Source: Fidelibacterota bacterium
GTDB taxonomy: Bacteria; Fidelibacterota; UBA2242; JAFGTP01
Direction of reading: 5' to 3'
Assembly (NCBI GenBank): GCA_021735285.1
Contig: JAIPHI010000039.1
Location: forward strand, 1-17,351
DNA length: 17,351 nucleotides
Under the pieces are notes generated by a model. The model saw only the letters and a program-made list of their open reading frames with translations. It was not told the origin of the DNA and made no database searches. Below are positions 1 through 9,127 of this stretch, piece after piece (the stretch's first letter is position 1; every line of letters begins with the position of its first letter). Position numbers and translations under genes: made by a program.

Positions 1-399
1 TTGCAGGGATATATCTAAATAGTATGTTATTTTCTCTTCATAGAAATAGATAAATTATATCTATTACAGCAAAGGTAAATACTTATATTCCTTAATTCAT
101 TCTACCCGGAATAATTTTCCTTATTATATTTTTCAGATCTTTGCTCTTCAATTCAATCAAATATATAATCATATCTTGGTATTACCGCCAAACTTTCATA
201 TCTAAGTTTTTAATAAATATGGTCATACAATCCATATAATTTTCTTATTATACAGATTTATTTAAACAGAATGATTGTAGTATGATTAACTCATATTAAA
301 TAGATATATTGGTATGATATTTGTTAGATATAGGATTTATGAATATATAGTATGTAATAGGATATTGATAAAAAGCTTAAAATTTAAAATTTAAGAGAA
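1..399. other. AT-rich non-coding leader upstream of the hybrid sensor kinase
   Basis: I see no convincing open reading frame on either strand. The stretch is very AT-rich. It contains an 8-bp AT hairpin (45-52 with 58-65, 5-nt loop). TTGTTA at 321-326 with TATATA at 344-349 (17-bp spacer) could be a weak sigma-70-type promoter for the kinase. A 6-bp inverted repeat, CTTAAA (376-381) with TTTAAG (390-395), overlaps the weak ribosome binding site AAGAGA (393-398). None of these signals is strong enough to call as a separate site. Confidence 0.5.
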
Positions 400-3300
400 A
401 TGAAATATTTTTTAACGATTACTCTCATTAGCTTTGTTTTATTTCAAACCGTACAAGCCGATTTAACTAAATCGAATATGGATTTTTATCAGATTGACAC
501 AGATTTAGGGCTTTCCCATAATAGGGCAACTGTAGTTGAAAAAGGTCCAAATGGGTTCATGTGGTTTGGCACTTATTCCGGATTGAATAGGTATGACGGC
601 TATAACATAAAGATTTATAAACACAAACTAAACGACAGTAAGTCTATTATAAACAATTGGATAACTGATATTAAAGTGGGGCCGGATAGCAATTTATGGA
701 TTGGAACAATAAGTGGATTACAGAGATATCTACCCAAAAAAGATGGATTTAAAAGATATCTGGAAGGTAATTATATAAATAACATAAACATTATTGGTGA
801 TAGTTTACTTTTTGTAGCAGCAGGGTATGGTTTGTGGCGCTATAAAAAGCATTACGATGATTTTGCATTATCTGTTAATGATCCCCATGATAAATCCTCA
901 ATAAACAATAATAGTGTATATGATATAATCTCTCTGCAAGATGGCAGGATATTGGTTGCGACTTATGCTAAAAATATTCAGCAGTACAATATTCAAAATA
1001 ATAGCTTCTCAATTGCAATAAATCACACCAAGCTCCCTCCCAATTGTGCTAAATACTTATTACAGGATTCTGAGGGATACATCTGGATAGGTACAGATTC
1101 TAAGGGGTTGTATAGATATAATCCAGTGAACAAAGAGTTAATTAATTATACAGGAAAATCAAAAGAGAGAAATTGGATAGCAGGTGATCCTTTTGAACTA
1201 CCTAATAAGAAAGTCCTTTTCCCCGCCCAGGTTGGAGGCGGATTAAATATATTTGATTTAACGACAAAAAAGTTCAATGTACTAAAGCCTGACCCTAAAG
1301 ATGGTTCATCTTTGAGTAATCCGGATGTCTATGACATATATTTCGATAATAGGAATAATACTCTCTGGGTCTCAACATTAGGGGGAGGAATTAATGTTTA
1401 TGATCCTGAACGGATTAAATTTGAATTAATCAAACACAATCCCTATCTACCTAAATCTCTAAGTCCTAAGCCCGTAATATCTATATATAAAGATTCCAAA
1501 GGAGAATTATGGATAGGTACTGATCATGGAGGTTTAAACTTATACCAAGAAGAAACAAATGGATTTAAACATTTCAGAAAGAATAATAAGGACTCCGGCT
1601 CATTAAGTTCAAACGTGATCCTTGATATCGAAGAATACCCTGAAGGGAATCTTCTTTTAGGAACCTGGGGAGGCGCGATCAACTCAATCAATCTGGATAA
1701 TAAAAATGTCAAAAGATTCACTCCTAATCCGGATGATATGCATGCTATCCCGACTTCAAATGTCTTTGATATTTTTATAGATAGTCAGAAAAGAATATGG
1801 TTTACCATTTGGGAAGAGGGAGTAGGAATATACAATCACAAGAAAGGAAGTTTTAAAAAATTTAAAGGTAATTCTCAGCTGCCACCTTTTATTCAAACTA
1901 TAAATGAGGACCAATTCGGTAATATCTGGTTTGCCGGGCAAAATATGGGGATCTGGATATATGAGAAGGAATCCAAGAAAATATATAATGCCGGTGCCTA
2001 TTCAAACGACTCCCTTCTTTTATCAATTAATCAGGGGAAACAACTATATTTTTCAAAAAACAAATTTATGTGGCTTCCGACGGATAATGGACTTTATAAG
2101 ATTGATCCAAATACAAAAAGGTCAGTAAAACATTATACAGTAAGAGATGGGCTACCGACAAATTCACTAGTAAGTATAATAGAAGATAACAATGGCGACT
2201 TTTGGATTGGCTCAGCAAAAGGAATTATCAAGTTCGATCATCATAAAGAAGATTTTATAAAATATGAAATATCAGATGGTCTTCAAGGTAGTCAATTTGA
2301 AAACGGAGCCGTTTTTAAAGATTCAAAAGGATATCTCTATTTTGGGGGTAATAAAGGGTATAATAAATTTCATCCAAATAAAATACCTTTGAACAAAATT
2401 CCTCCGAAAATAGTTTTCACTGATTTTAAAATTTTCAACCAGTCAGTCAAATATGGAGCGCCACATTCCCCTCTACAATATCATATCAATGAAACTAAAA
2501 ATATTGAATTAAGTTGTAAACAAAATCTATTTACTTTCGAATTTGCGGCTTTAAATTACACCAATCCTCATCAGAATCACTATGCCTATAAACTAGAAGG
2601 TTTTGATAGTAACTGGAAATATGTAGGGCATAAAAGAACAGCCACTTATACAAATATAGATCCGGGAAAATACAAATTTAGAGTAAAAGCTGCAAATAAT
2701 GATGGTATATGGAATCAAAAGGGCAGATTAATTACAATCACAATAGTCCCGCCATACTGGCGTAAAAACTGGTTTAAGATCCTGGTCATATCTGTTCTTA
2801 CTCTACTTATTGGTGGTTACATCCGATACAGAACCAAAGTTATAAAAAAAAGAAATCAGTCACTTCAAGTCAAAATAGATGAGAGGACTGAAAAATTAAA
2901 AGTTGCTAAAAAGGAGGCTGAAGAAGCTAATAGGGCTAAAAGCGAATTTGTAGCTAATGTAAGCCACGAAATTAGAACACCAATGAACTGTATACTTGGT
3001 TTCTCCGAACTTCTAATTGCCGAGGAAAATAATCCTAAAAAACTTGAGGATCTATACGCAATAAAACAATCCGGAATGTCTCTTCTTGATCTAATCAATG
3101 ATATATTAGATCTATCTAAAATTGAATCAAATAAATTGGAGATCAATAACAATAGTTTTAATATTATAAAAGTTTTAGAAACAATTGAGAATATGTTTAA
3201 GAATAAAGCAGAAGAGAAAAATCTCCTCTATAAAGTGTATATTTGTGACAGTCTCCCGACCTATCTTATCGGTGATAAAAAAAGAATCAGACAAATAATG

Positions 3301-5145
3301 GTAAATATTGTAGGTAATGCAATCAAATATACAAAAGAAGGCCAGGTTAATGTTCATTGTTTTTATCAAAAAAGACTGGTTGTTTTTTCTGTAGAAGATA
3401 CAGGTATTGGCATCTCCGAAGATAAGATTGAAGAGCTCTTCCAGCCTTTTCATCAAATCAAAAGCGAGGAAACCGAAGACATAATTGGCTCTGGCTTAGG
3501 ATTAACTATTACAATGAAATTAATAAAACTAATGGGCGGCACAATTGATGTAGAAAGTGGATTAGGAGAAGGCTCCGTATTTACTGTGAAATTGCCCCTC
3601 AAAATCGACGGCCAAAAACAAACTATGCCAAATAGTTCAGAGAGGGAAAAGAAAAAGAACAAATTGGAGGTTGGGATAGTAGATGATAGTCAAGAATATA
3701 TCAAAATTATGAAAAAAATAATAGAACAGAATAGGGGTAAATTATACGAACTGCCAAATAATAAATCAATAGTTGATGAAATAGAAAGACTCAATATAGA
3801 AGATATAATTGTGATTGATTATCATATGCCCGGTTGTAATGGCTATCAACTAAACAAAATTCTTAAAAAATCAACTAAAACAGCTCAAATTCCTACAATT
3901 CTTTGTACAGCAACAGATGAAGCCAATAATGCAATTTATCATGGATTTGATTATTATGTTGAAAAACCAGTCACCAAAAAGAAAATTTGGAGCGTCTTAG
4001 ACAAGACAATTAAAAAATCACATGCTTCACGAACCTTAACTGTAGTTAGGTCAAAAAATCCATTAAATGATTTCGTAGAAAAAATGTTTAACAATAATTA
4101 CAGAATTTTTTACTATAAGGACATTAATGGCTTATTAAAAGACCTGGAAGAAGGTTTGCAAACAGATTTATCTCTTATTGAACTAGGTAATAATGAACAG
4201 AAAATTATCTTAAAAATTGAAAAATGTGATTATTTTCAAGAAATCCCAATAATATTTCTCCCAAATAATATATTAAATAAAGAACTGATAGCCCGAATGC
4301 AAAATTTTTCAATAGGGATTTTTAAAATCTATCCATCAATTGATGATGAATTACAAACTTTCATCAATAATTATTTTGGTCGAAATGCCTCTGAAATTGC
4401 GGAATTAGCCGAAAAATGGGTCCAAGATTTTATAGCTTCTACAGATGATGATCCCGATTTCAAAGCTATGATATTCGAATATCTAGCTGAGATAATTGAG
4501 CAGATCAATGAAGTAGAGGCCGCTCTTAATCTGGGAGATCCTGATGCAATAGAAGATTCATCTCATAAGTTAAAAGGTAATGCTGGTAATTATCAGCTCA
4601 GAGAGTTTGCTCAACACTCAGCAGATATTTGTAATATAATGCGCAAAGAAGAGGGAAAAGAGATACCATTTGAAAGGTTAATGAAATTATTTATCCAACT
4701 CAAGTCAATATATTATGGATTGCCGGATAATTACCTTCATAAAACGTCTATAAATGAAGAACAACATCAAAATGATAGAAGTCAAATATTAGTTGCGGAT
4801 GACGCCAAAATGAATTGTAAATTAATGAGAAGATGTTTAAACAAATTTGGATTGCAGTGTAACTTTGTTAGCAATGGAAAAGAAGTATTGCAAGCACTAA
4901 ATAATAAAAATTATAAACTTTTATTTTTAGATATTAAAATGCCTATTATGGATGGCATGGAAGTTCTAGCCCATATAAGAAACAATGATAACTATAAGGA
5001 TCTAAAAATAATCGCCTTAACTGCCAATGTTATGAAAGGTGATAGAGAAAAATATAAAAGAGCCGGTTGTGACGATTATTTACCTAAACCTCTGGATACA
5101 GATGATCTTCAAGAAAAACTTAAACAATATGGATTTCTTAGTTAA
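400..5145 (+). CDS. Hybrid sensor histidine kinase (propeller sensor, HisKA, HATPase, REC, pseudo-REC, HPt, REC)
   Basis: This is a membrane-bound hybrid two-component kinase with most of a phosphorelay in one chain. Residues 1-20 look like a signal peptide (cleavage after VQA). Residues about 40-665 hold at least a dozen two-component-regulator-propeller repeats of the W-I/F-G-T..GL..Y type, expected to form a periplasmic beta-propeller sensor. A Y_Y_Y domain follows (about 705-785), then one membrane helix (about 792-810) and a coiled linker. The HisKA box is SHEIRTPMN with H856. The ATPase has N973, D1000 (DTGIG) and a GSGLGL box near 1030. The first receiver is intact (D1095, D1096, D1140, T1170, K1189). 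A receiver-like segment (about 1207-1330) has E1261 about where the phospho-Asp belongs. The HPt has H1389 (SHKLKG). The last receiver is intact (D1467, D1468, D1511, K1563). There is no DNA-binding domain. The ligand is unknown; Bacteroides relatives sense glycans. Confidence 0.93.
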   Translation: MKYFLTITLISFVLFQTVQADLTKSNMDFYQIDTDLGLSHNRATVVEKGPNGFMWFGTYSGLNRYDGYNIKIYKHKLNDSKSIINNWITDIKVGPDSNLWIGTISGLQRYLPKKDGFKRYLEGNYINNINIIGDSLLFVAAGYGLWRYKKHYDDFALSVNDPHDKSSINNNSVYDIISLQDGRILVATYAKNIQQYNIQNNSFSIAINHTKLPPNCAKYLLQDSEGYIWIGTDSKGLYRYNPVNKELINYTGKSKERNWIAGDPFELPNKKVLFPAQVGGGLNIFDLTTKKFNVLKPDPKDGSSLSNPDVYDIYFDNRNNTLWVSTLGGGINVYDPERIKFELIKHNPYLPKSLSPKPVISIYKDSKGELWIGTDHGGLNLYQEETNGFKHFRKNNKDSGSLSSNVILDIEEYPEGNLLLGTWGGAINSINLDNKNVKRFTPNPDDMHAIPTSNVFDIFIDSQKRIWFTIWEEGVGIYNHKKGSFKKFKGNSQLPPFIQTINEDQFGNIWFAGQNMGIWIYEKESKKIYNAGAYSNDSLLLSINQGKQLYFSKNKFMWLPTDNGLYKIDPNTKRSVKHYTVRDGLPTNSLVSIIEDNNGDFWIGSAKGIIKFDHHKEDFIKYEISDGLQGSQFENGAVFKDSKGYLYFGGNKGYNKFHPNKIPLNKIPPKIVFTDFKIFNQSVKYGAPHSPLQYHINETKNIELSCKQNLFTFEFAALNYTNPHQNHYAYKLEGFDSNWKYVGHKRTATYTNIDPGKYKFRVKAANNDGIWNQKGRLITITIVPPYWRKNWFKILVISVLTLLIGGYIRYRTKVIKKRNQSLQVKIDERTEKLKVAKKEAEEANRAKSEFVANVSHEIRTPMNCILGFSELLIAEENNPKKLEDLYAIKQSGMSLLDLINDILDLSKIESNKLEINNNSFNIIKVLETIENMFKNKAEEKNLLYKVYICDSLPTYLIGDKKRIRQIMVNIVGNAIKYTKEGQVNVHCFYQKRLVVFSVEDTGIGISEDKIEELFQPFHQIKSEETEDIIGSGLGLTITMKLIKLMGGTIDVESGLGEGSVFTVKLPLKIDGQKQTMPNSSEREKKKNKLEVGIVDDSQEYIKIMKKIIEQNRGKLYELPNNKSIVDEIERLNIEDIIVIDYHMPGCNGYQLNKILKKSTKTAQIPTILCTATDEANNAIYHGFDYYVEKPVTKKKIWSVLDKTIKKSHASRTLTVVRSKNPLNDFVEKMFNNNYRIFYYKDINGLLKDLEEGLQTDLSLIELGNNEQKIILKIEKCDYFQEIPIIFLPNNILNKELIARMQNFSIGIFKIYPSIDDELQTFINNYFGRNASEIAELAEKWVQDFIASTDDDPDFKAMIFEYLAEIIEQINEVEAALNLGDPDAIEDSSHKLKGNAGNYQLREFAQHSADICNIMRKEEGKEIPFERLMKLFIQLKSIYYGLPDNYLHKTSINEEQHQNDRSQILVADDAKMNCKLMRRCLNKFGLQCNFVSNGKEVLQALNNKNYKLLFLDIKMPIMDGMEVLAHIRNNDNYKDLKIIALTANVMKGDREKYKRAGCDDYLPKPLDTDDLQEKLKQYGFLS

Positions 5146-5184
5146 AATAAGGACAAGGAGACCAATTAAAAAAATTACTTGGAT

Positions 5185-5227
5185 CTAACTTTATATCTAC
5201 CTTAATCGCATACATTGATAAAGTTAG
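5185..5227. repeat. 10-bp perfect inverted repeat between kinase and response regulator
   Basis: CTAACTTTAT at 5185-5194 is the exact reverse complement of ATAAAGTTAG at 5218-5227, with a 23-nt spacer. No T-run follows, and the arms are AT-rich, so it is a poor intrinsic terminator. It could be a regulator-binding site ahead of the response-regulator gene. It is seen directly, but its function is inferred. Confidence 0.4.
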
Positions 5228-5307
5228 GTAAATCTTAGCATGAGATAATAATTATATTTTATGGAATAAATATTTTCTATTTTTTAGTATAAAAGGAGTA
5301 ATCTAAG

Positions 5308-5682
5308 ATGAAAATTTTAGTCATTGAAGATAGCGAGAAATCAGCTGAACTGGAAAAAAAGATACTCGAAAAGAAAGGACATACCATTTTTGTTGAACAC
5401 TACGGTAAAGATGGCTTAAAAACGGCAAAAAAGGAGAAACCGGACCTTATTTTACTGGATATAAAATTACCTGACATATCCGGTTATGATGTCTGTAAAA
5501 AATTAAAGAAAAGTCGCAAAACCAGAGACATTACAATCTTTATGGTCACATCTAATGATAAGATCAAGGATATCGAACATGCTTTTCGTCTGGGTGCAGA
5601 TGACTACATTACCAAACCTTTTAGGGCCAGTGCATTATGGCCGGCTATCGCAACAAAATTAAAAAAGCTGCAAGAAAAATAA
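5308..5682 (+). CDS. Single-domain response regulator (CheY-like receiver)
   Basis: The protein is a 124-residue stand-alone receiver domain with no output domain. The acidic pocket is E7-D8, the phospho-acceptor is D51 (LLDIKLPD), the switch Thr is T81 and the conserved Lys is K103 (TKPF). All key positions are intact, so it should be phosphorylatable. The start is set by AAGGAG at 5293-5298, nine bases before ATG. It lies 162 bp after the hybrid kinase on the same strand. The simplest reading is that it receives phosphate from the HPt (H1389) of that kinase or acts as a phosphate sink. It would then signal by protein-protein contact, because it has no DNA-binding or enzymatic output. The cognate pairing is inferred from proximity only. 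Confidence 0.9.
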   Translation: MKILVIEDSEKSAELEKKILEKKGHTIFVEHYGKDGLKTAKKEKPDLILLDIKLPDISGYDVCKKLKKSRKTRDITIFMVTSNDKIKDIEHAFRLGADDYITKPFRASALWPAIATKLKKLQEK

Positions 5683-5734
5683 ATTATTAAATTGGAGTCA
5701 TAATAATCGATTTCAATTTTAGGCACATAGGGTA

Positions 5735-7399
5735 TTAAAAATATTCGATATGATATTTATAACCCTGTTCTACTAAAAACATCTGGCGATTAATTGCAAA
5801 ATCCTGTTCCCTTGTTCCTTTTGAAACCAGAGTGTAAAAGTGAGAACGCTTTTTTTTGGGACGTAAAATTCGGCCCAATCTCTGAGCTTCTTCTTGTCGT
5901 GAACCAAAGGTACCGGAAAGCTGGATCATTACATTAGCATCAGGTAGATCGACCGCAAAGTTGGCAACTTTTGATACTACTAAAGTGTTGATCCGCTTAT
6001 TCCTAAAATCTTCATATAATTTTTCTCTCTCTTCCTCTTTTGTTTTTCCTGTTATAATGGGCAGGTCAAGCTCTGAAGCGACCTCTTCCAGTTGTGAAAT
6101 ATAATAGCCAATAATAAGAATACTATCCTCTTTATGATTCGAGATCAATTGTTCAGTAATTTTAATTTTTCTGGAATTTTCTGAAGCCAGGCGAAATTGT
6201 TTTCTTTTTTTGGCATAGGCGTATTCTACTTCCAATTTATCCGGCATTTTTATCCTGAATTCAGTACAATAAACGCGAGAAATATAGCCCTGTTGTTCCA
6301 GGACTTTCCAGGGCAGATCATATTTTTTGGGGCCGATCAGAGCAAAGACTTCATCCTCTTTGCCATCTTCTCTAACCAGGGTTGCAGTGAGGCCCAGCCT
6401 TCTTTTGGACTGAATATTTGTCGTTACCCGAAAAACTGGTGCCGGTAACATGTGGACTTCATCATAGATAATTAAGCCCCAGTTATAATCAGTGAAAATT
6501 TTTATATGTTTAAAATCCTCGTTTGTATTCTTTCTATGAGTCATCATCTGGTAAGTGGTGATTGTGATCGGTTTGATTATTTTTTTAGCTCCGGTATATT
6601 CACCAATCATATCTTCGGAAAAATTGGTCTTATCAAGCAGTTCATACCGCCACTGATGGGCAGCAACATTGTTGGTAGTGATTATTATTGTATGGCTGGC
6701 AATTTTATCTATTACTCCTATCCCTACTATTGTTTTGCCGGATCCGCAAGGTAAAACAATTACACCGCTTCCCCCTCGTTCATTCCCCGATTCATAAAAA
6801 GCTTCTATGGCCTCTTTCTGATAGGGGTAATAGTCAAATTTTTCACCTTCCAGATCGATTTGTTTAGATTCTATTTCCAGTTGATTGCCAGCAACATAAC
6901 CGCATAGGTCTTGCACAGGATAACCTGCTTTAATAAGATCCTGTTTCAAATTGCCCCGCTGGGAGGAATCGATGTAAAGTTGATTCGACTCTGTATGGCG
7001 CCAGTATTTTTCTAAATTGTCATCATTAATGAGCCGATTGAAAATATTATTCTCGGAAATTTCCAGTCTTAGCAAATTATTCTTATGTTCATAAAGTGTT
7101 AATTTTCCATAAATATCAAACCAATCCTCAAGATTGGTGATTACATTTTCCGGTACCTGATATTTGGCATAGGTCTGAAGGCCGGATAATATTTCATCCA
7201 TTGATATGTCGATGGCAGCCGCATTCCATAAAGATAAAGGTGTTATCCGATAAGTATGGATGAACTCCGGTGATTTTACCAGTTCGGCAAATTTGCTAAG
7301 GAAGTCGCGGGCTTGCTCAAATTGTGGATGCTGGGTTTCTAATAGGATCGAATTATCACTTTGAATGATAATTGGACCAGGACTGTTATTTATATTCAT
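5735..7399 (-). CDS. XPB/RAD25-family superfamily 2 DNA helicase
   Basis: This is an ATP-dependent DNA helicase or translocase of the bacterial and archaeal XPB (ERCC3/RAD25) group, cytoplasmic and expected to act in DNA repair. Residues about 8-165 form the N-terminal damage-recognition-like domain, including SLWNAA (56-61) and a VPEN motif (82-85). The motor has Walker A PCGSGKT (217-223), a DEVH box (313-316), motif III LTAT (337-340) and the XPB-specific RED motif (343-345). A thumb-like insert follows (about 380-410), then motif VI QRLGR (506-510) and a short C-terminus. The length, 554 residues, is normal for the bacterial family. It is the last gene of a three-gene minus-strand cluster, 7 bp after its neighbour. 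There is no clear Shine-Dalgarno, so translation may be coupled. The nuclease partner Bax1, typical of archaeal XPB, is not recognisable here. Confidence 0.93.
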   Translation of the reverse strand: MNINNSPGPIIIQSDNSILLETQHPQFEQARDFLSKFAELVKSPEFIHTYRITPLSLWNAAAIDISMDEILSGLQTYAKYQVPENVITNLEDWFDIYGKLTLYEHKNNLLRLEISENNIFNRLINDDNLEKYWRHTESNQLYIDSSQRGNLKQDLIKAGYPVQDLCGYVAGNQLEIESKQIDLEGEKFDYYPYQKEAIEAFYESGNERGGSGVIVLPCGSGKTIVGIGVIDKIASHTIIITTNNVAAHQWRYELLDKTNFSEDMIGEYTGAKKIIKPITITTYQMMTHRKNTNEDFKHIKIFTDYNWGLIIYDEVHMLPAPVFRVTTNIQSKRRLGLTATLVREDGKEDEVFALIGPKKYDLPWKVLEQQGYISRVYCTEFRIKMPDKLEVEYAYAKKRKQFRLASENSRKIKITEQLISNHKEDSILIIGYYISQLEEVASELDLPIITGKTKEEEREKLYEDFRNKRINTLVVSKVANFAVDLPDANVMIQLSGTFGSRQEEAQRLGRILRPKKKRSHFYTLVSKGTREQDFAINRQMFLVEQGYKYHIEYF

Positions 7400-7406
7400 G
7401 ATAACT

Positions 7407-9098
7407 TTATTCTGTTTTAATATTTATATAATAATTTTTGGATAGTTTATCAAAAGTTTCTTTGATTAAGCCTTCTTTTTCTTTAGCAATAATTAGAGTT
7501 TGTTCATTTTCATCAAAATCGAATTTAAAATTTTGTTCTAATAGTGATTCTACTACTTCGTGATAGAAATCTTTTTCATTAATATTGAATTTAATAAGAT
7601 TGGATTTTTTCACCATGACTTTATTTTTAGTAGGCGGCTTATTCTTTTTTACTAGAGAGGTTATTACTGAGTTGGCCTCCTCAGGAATAGATTCAAATTT
7701 ATTAGAGTGATGATGAATTCTAAGTGGAGCTAATTTGGCTTTTTCCAGAGCAGCTATTAAATCTTCCGGTCTATTTACAATACGAATATTGTTGTTAATT
7801 TTTTCCACTGTATAATCATCGAGTTCCTGAAATTTTGCTTCACCTTCATATAATGCACAATCTGCATACAATAGAAATTTCTCTGTGTGACCTACCCATT
7901 CCTGAAGCTCAAATTCGATATTATTAGGTAGAGGCTGATTAGATAAATCCTTAAAAAAATTAATTATATCGAAATCTTTATGCTCAACCAGGAAATCAAG
8001 CACCTTTTTTTTCTGCAATTTTACCAAATAGGTTTGATCCTCGGATATTAATTCCCCGAATTTTTTTAACATTTTTAATAATTTAACAGGATAAAATTGA
8101 GTATCTATTCGAATCTCAAAATTTGGTTGAATAGTAACTTTTGGTTTTTCAATGTTATCTTTAAATAATTTGATTAATTTGGTATCAATTTTAAAGGCTT
8201 TAAGCCTACCCAAAGAGGGTTCAATATTTGATTTATAATTTGGGTCGTAGGCCACTTTAATATAATCCATTATATAAGGAATCCCTTCGAGAAAGCGTTC
8301 AATAAAGCGACCTTCCACACGGGCAAAACTATCCTTTTGGCTTTCTTGTATATCTTTCTTATGATTGGTTTTTGTATTCCACTCCTTAAAATTACCGTAA
8401 CGTCCCTTCCACTCATCTGATTCATATTTGTATTTTGGTTTATGAGCAATGAGAAAGTAAGGATGGCTTTCATGCATATATTTAACTAAAGATACAGTAC
8501 TATACCATTTATCCGTTTCCAATTCACTGAGAATCTCCAGGAGTTTGTTTCTGGCTTTGAAGAAGTTGATATAAGGAAGGACACCTGTGGCACAACCATA
8601 GGGTCTAAATCTGTCTAGCTTACTACCAATATAATTTGTCAACAATTCATTATTTCTATAGCTATAATATTTGATCTGCTCCAAAAGAAGGGTTTTTTCC
8701 TGTTGCAACATAGACTTATTTAAAAAGGCATCATATCTTCTTCGATTACATTTTATATAATTATCAGGATAGGAAAGGGTTGAACTTGTGTACCCCTGAT
8801 AAATACCATCCTGCTCCCAATCAGTAAATCCCAGGTCTCGGGCCAAACTATCTATGAAAAGTATCCAATTATCGAAGATTGAATCAAAATTTTGTTTATT
8901 TAATAACTCCCTGTGACCAAGATGTCGAGCAATTTTTTTATAATCGACTTTGGTCAAGGAATTATTGCGAGTATGGCGCCGGATATCATTATTTATGATG
9001 AATTCCATATACAGGTGAAGGTCCCGTCTTAGATCGTACTGAAAATTGCATTTATCAAGATTTTTACTATTAATAGTGCTTAATTTATTCTTTGTCAT
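7407..9098 (-). CDS. Motorless helicase-associated protein with XPB-like N-terminal domain
   Basis: This 563-residue protein has no Walker or helicase motifs. Residues about 188-216 (LSELETDKWYSTVSLVKYM) look like the winged-helix segment of helicase-associated proteins. Residues about 319-465 align by eye with the N-terminal domain of the adjacent XPB. VTIQPNFEIRIDT parallels its IIIQSDNSILLET, LKKFGELI parallels LSKFAELV, and LPNNIEFELQEW parallels VPENVITNLEDW. The same order of elements then ends in an L..AL..A/GY-type helix. A lysine-rich linker (484-498) leads to a small unassigned C-terminal domain. It is the middle gene of the cluster, 29 bp after the upstream gene and 7 bp before XPB. 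In mycobacteria a protein of the helicase-associated (XPB/Ssl2-like) type also neighbours XPB, from memory. A role as DNA-binding or XPB-regulating partner is inferred, and no catalytic site is visible. Confidence 0.72.
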   Translation of the reverse strand: MTKNKLSTINSKNLDKCNFQYDLRRDLHLYMEFIINNDIRRHTRNNSLTKVDYKKIARHLGHRELLNKQNFDSIFDNWILFIDSLARDLGFTDWEQDGIYQGYTSSTLSYPDNYIKCNRRRYDAFLNKSMLQQEKTLLLEQIKYYSYRNNELLTNYIGSKLDRFRPYGCATGVLPYINFFKARNKLLEILSELETDKWYSTVSLVKYMHESHPYFLIAHKPKYKYESDEWKGRYGNFKEWNTKTNHKKDIQESQKDSFARVEGRFIERFLEGIPYIMDYIKVAYDPNYKSNIEPSLGRLKAFKIDTKLIKLFKDNIEKPKVTIQPNFEIRIDTQFYPVKLLKMLKKFGELISEDQTYLVKLQKKKVLDFLVEHKDFDIINFFKDLSNQPLPNNIEFELQEWVGHTEKFLLYADCALYEGEAKFQELDDYTVEKINNNIRIVNRPEDLIAALEKAKLAPLRIHHHSNKFESIPEEANSVITSLVKKNKPPTKNKVMVKKSNLIKFNINEKDFYHEVVESLLEQNFKFDFDENEQTLIIAKEKEGLIKETFDKLSKNYYINIKTE

Positions 9099-9127
9099 TG
9101 AAATTCTTTTAGTTAAAAGTTGAAAGA

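Noticed and set aside
3175..3662. Minus-strand frames opposite the hybrid kinase
   Set aside because: They lie opposite highly conserved kinase motifs and encode peptides with no family resemblance.
5683..5734. Bidirectional terminator between response regulator and helicase genes
   Set aside because: Only a 6-bp AT-rich stem (AAATTG with CAATTT) with a long loop and no convincing T-run is visible.
5735..7399. Type I or III restriction helicase subunit
   Set aside because: The RED motif, the XPB-like N-terminal domain and the short C-terminus fit XPB, and no methylase or specificity gene is nearby.
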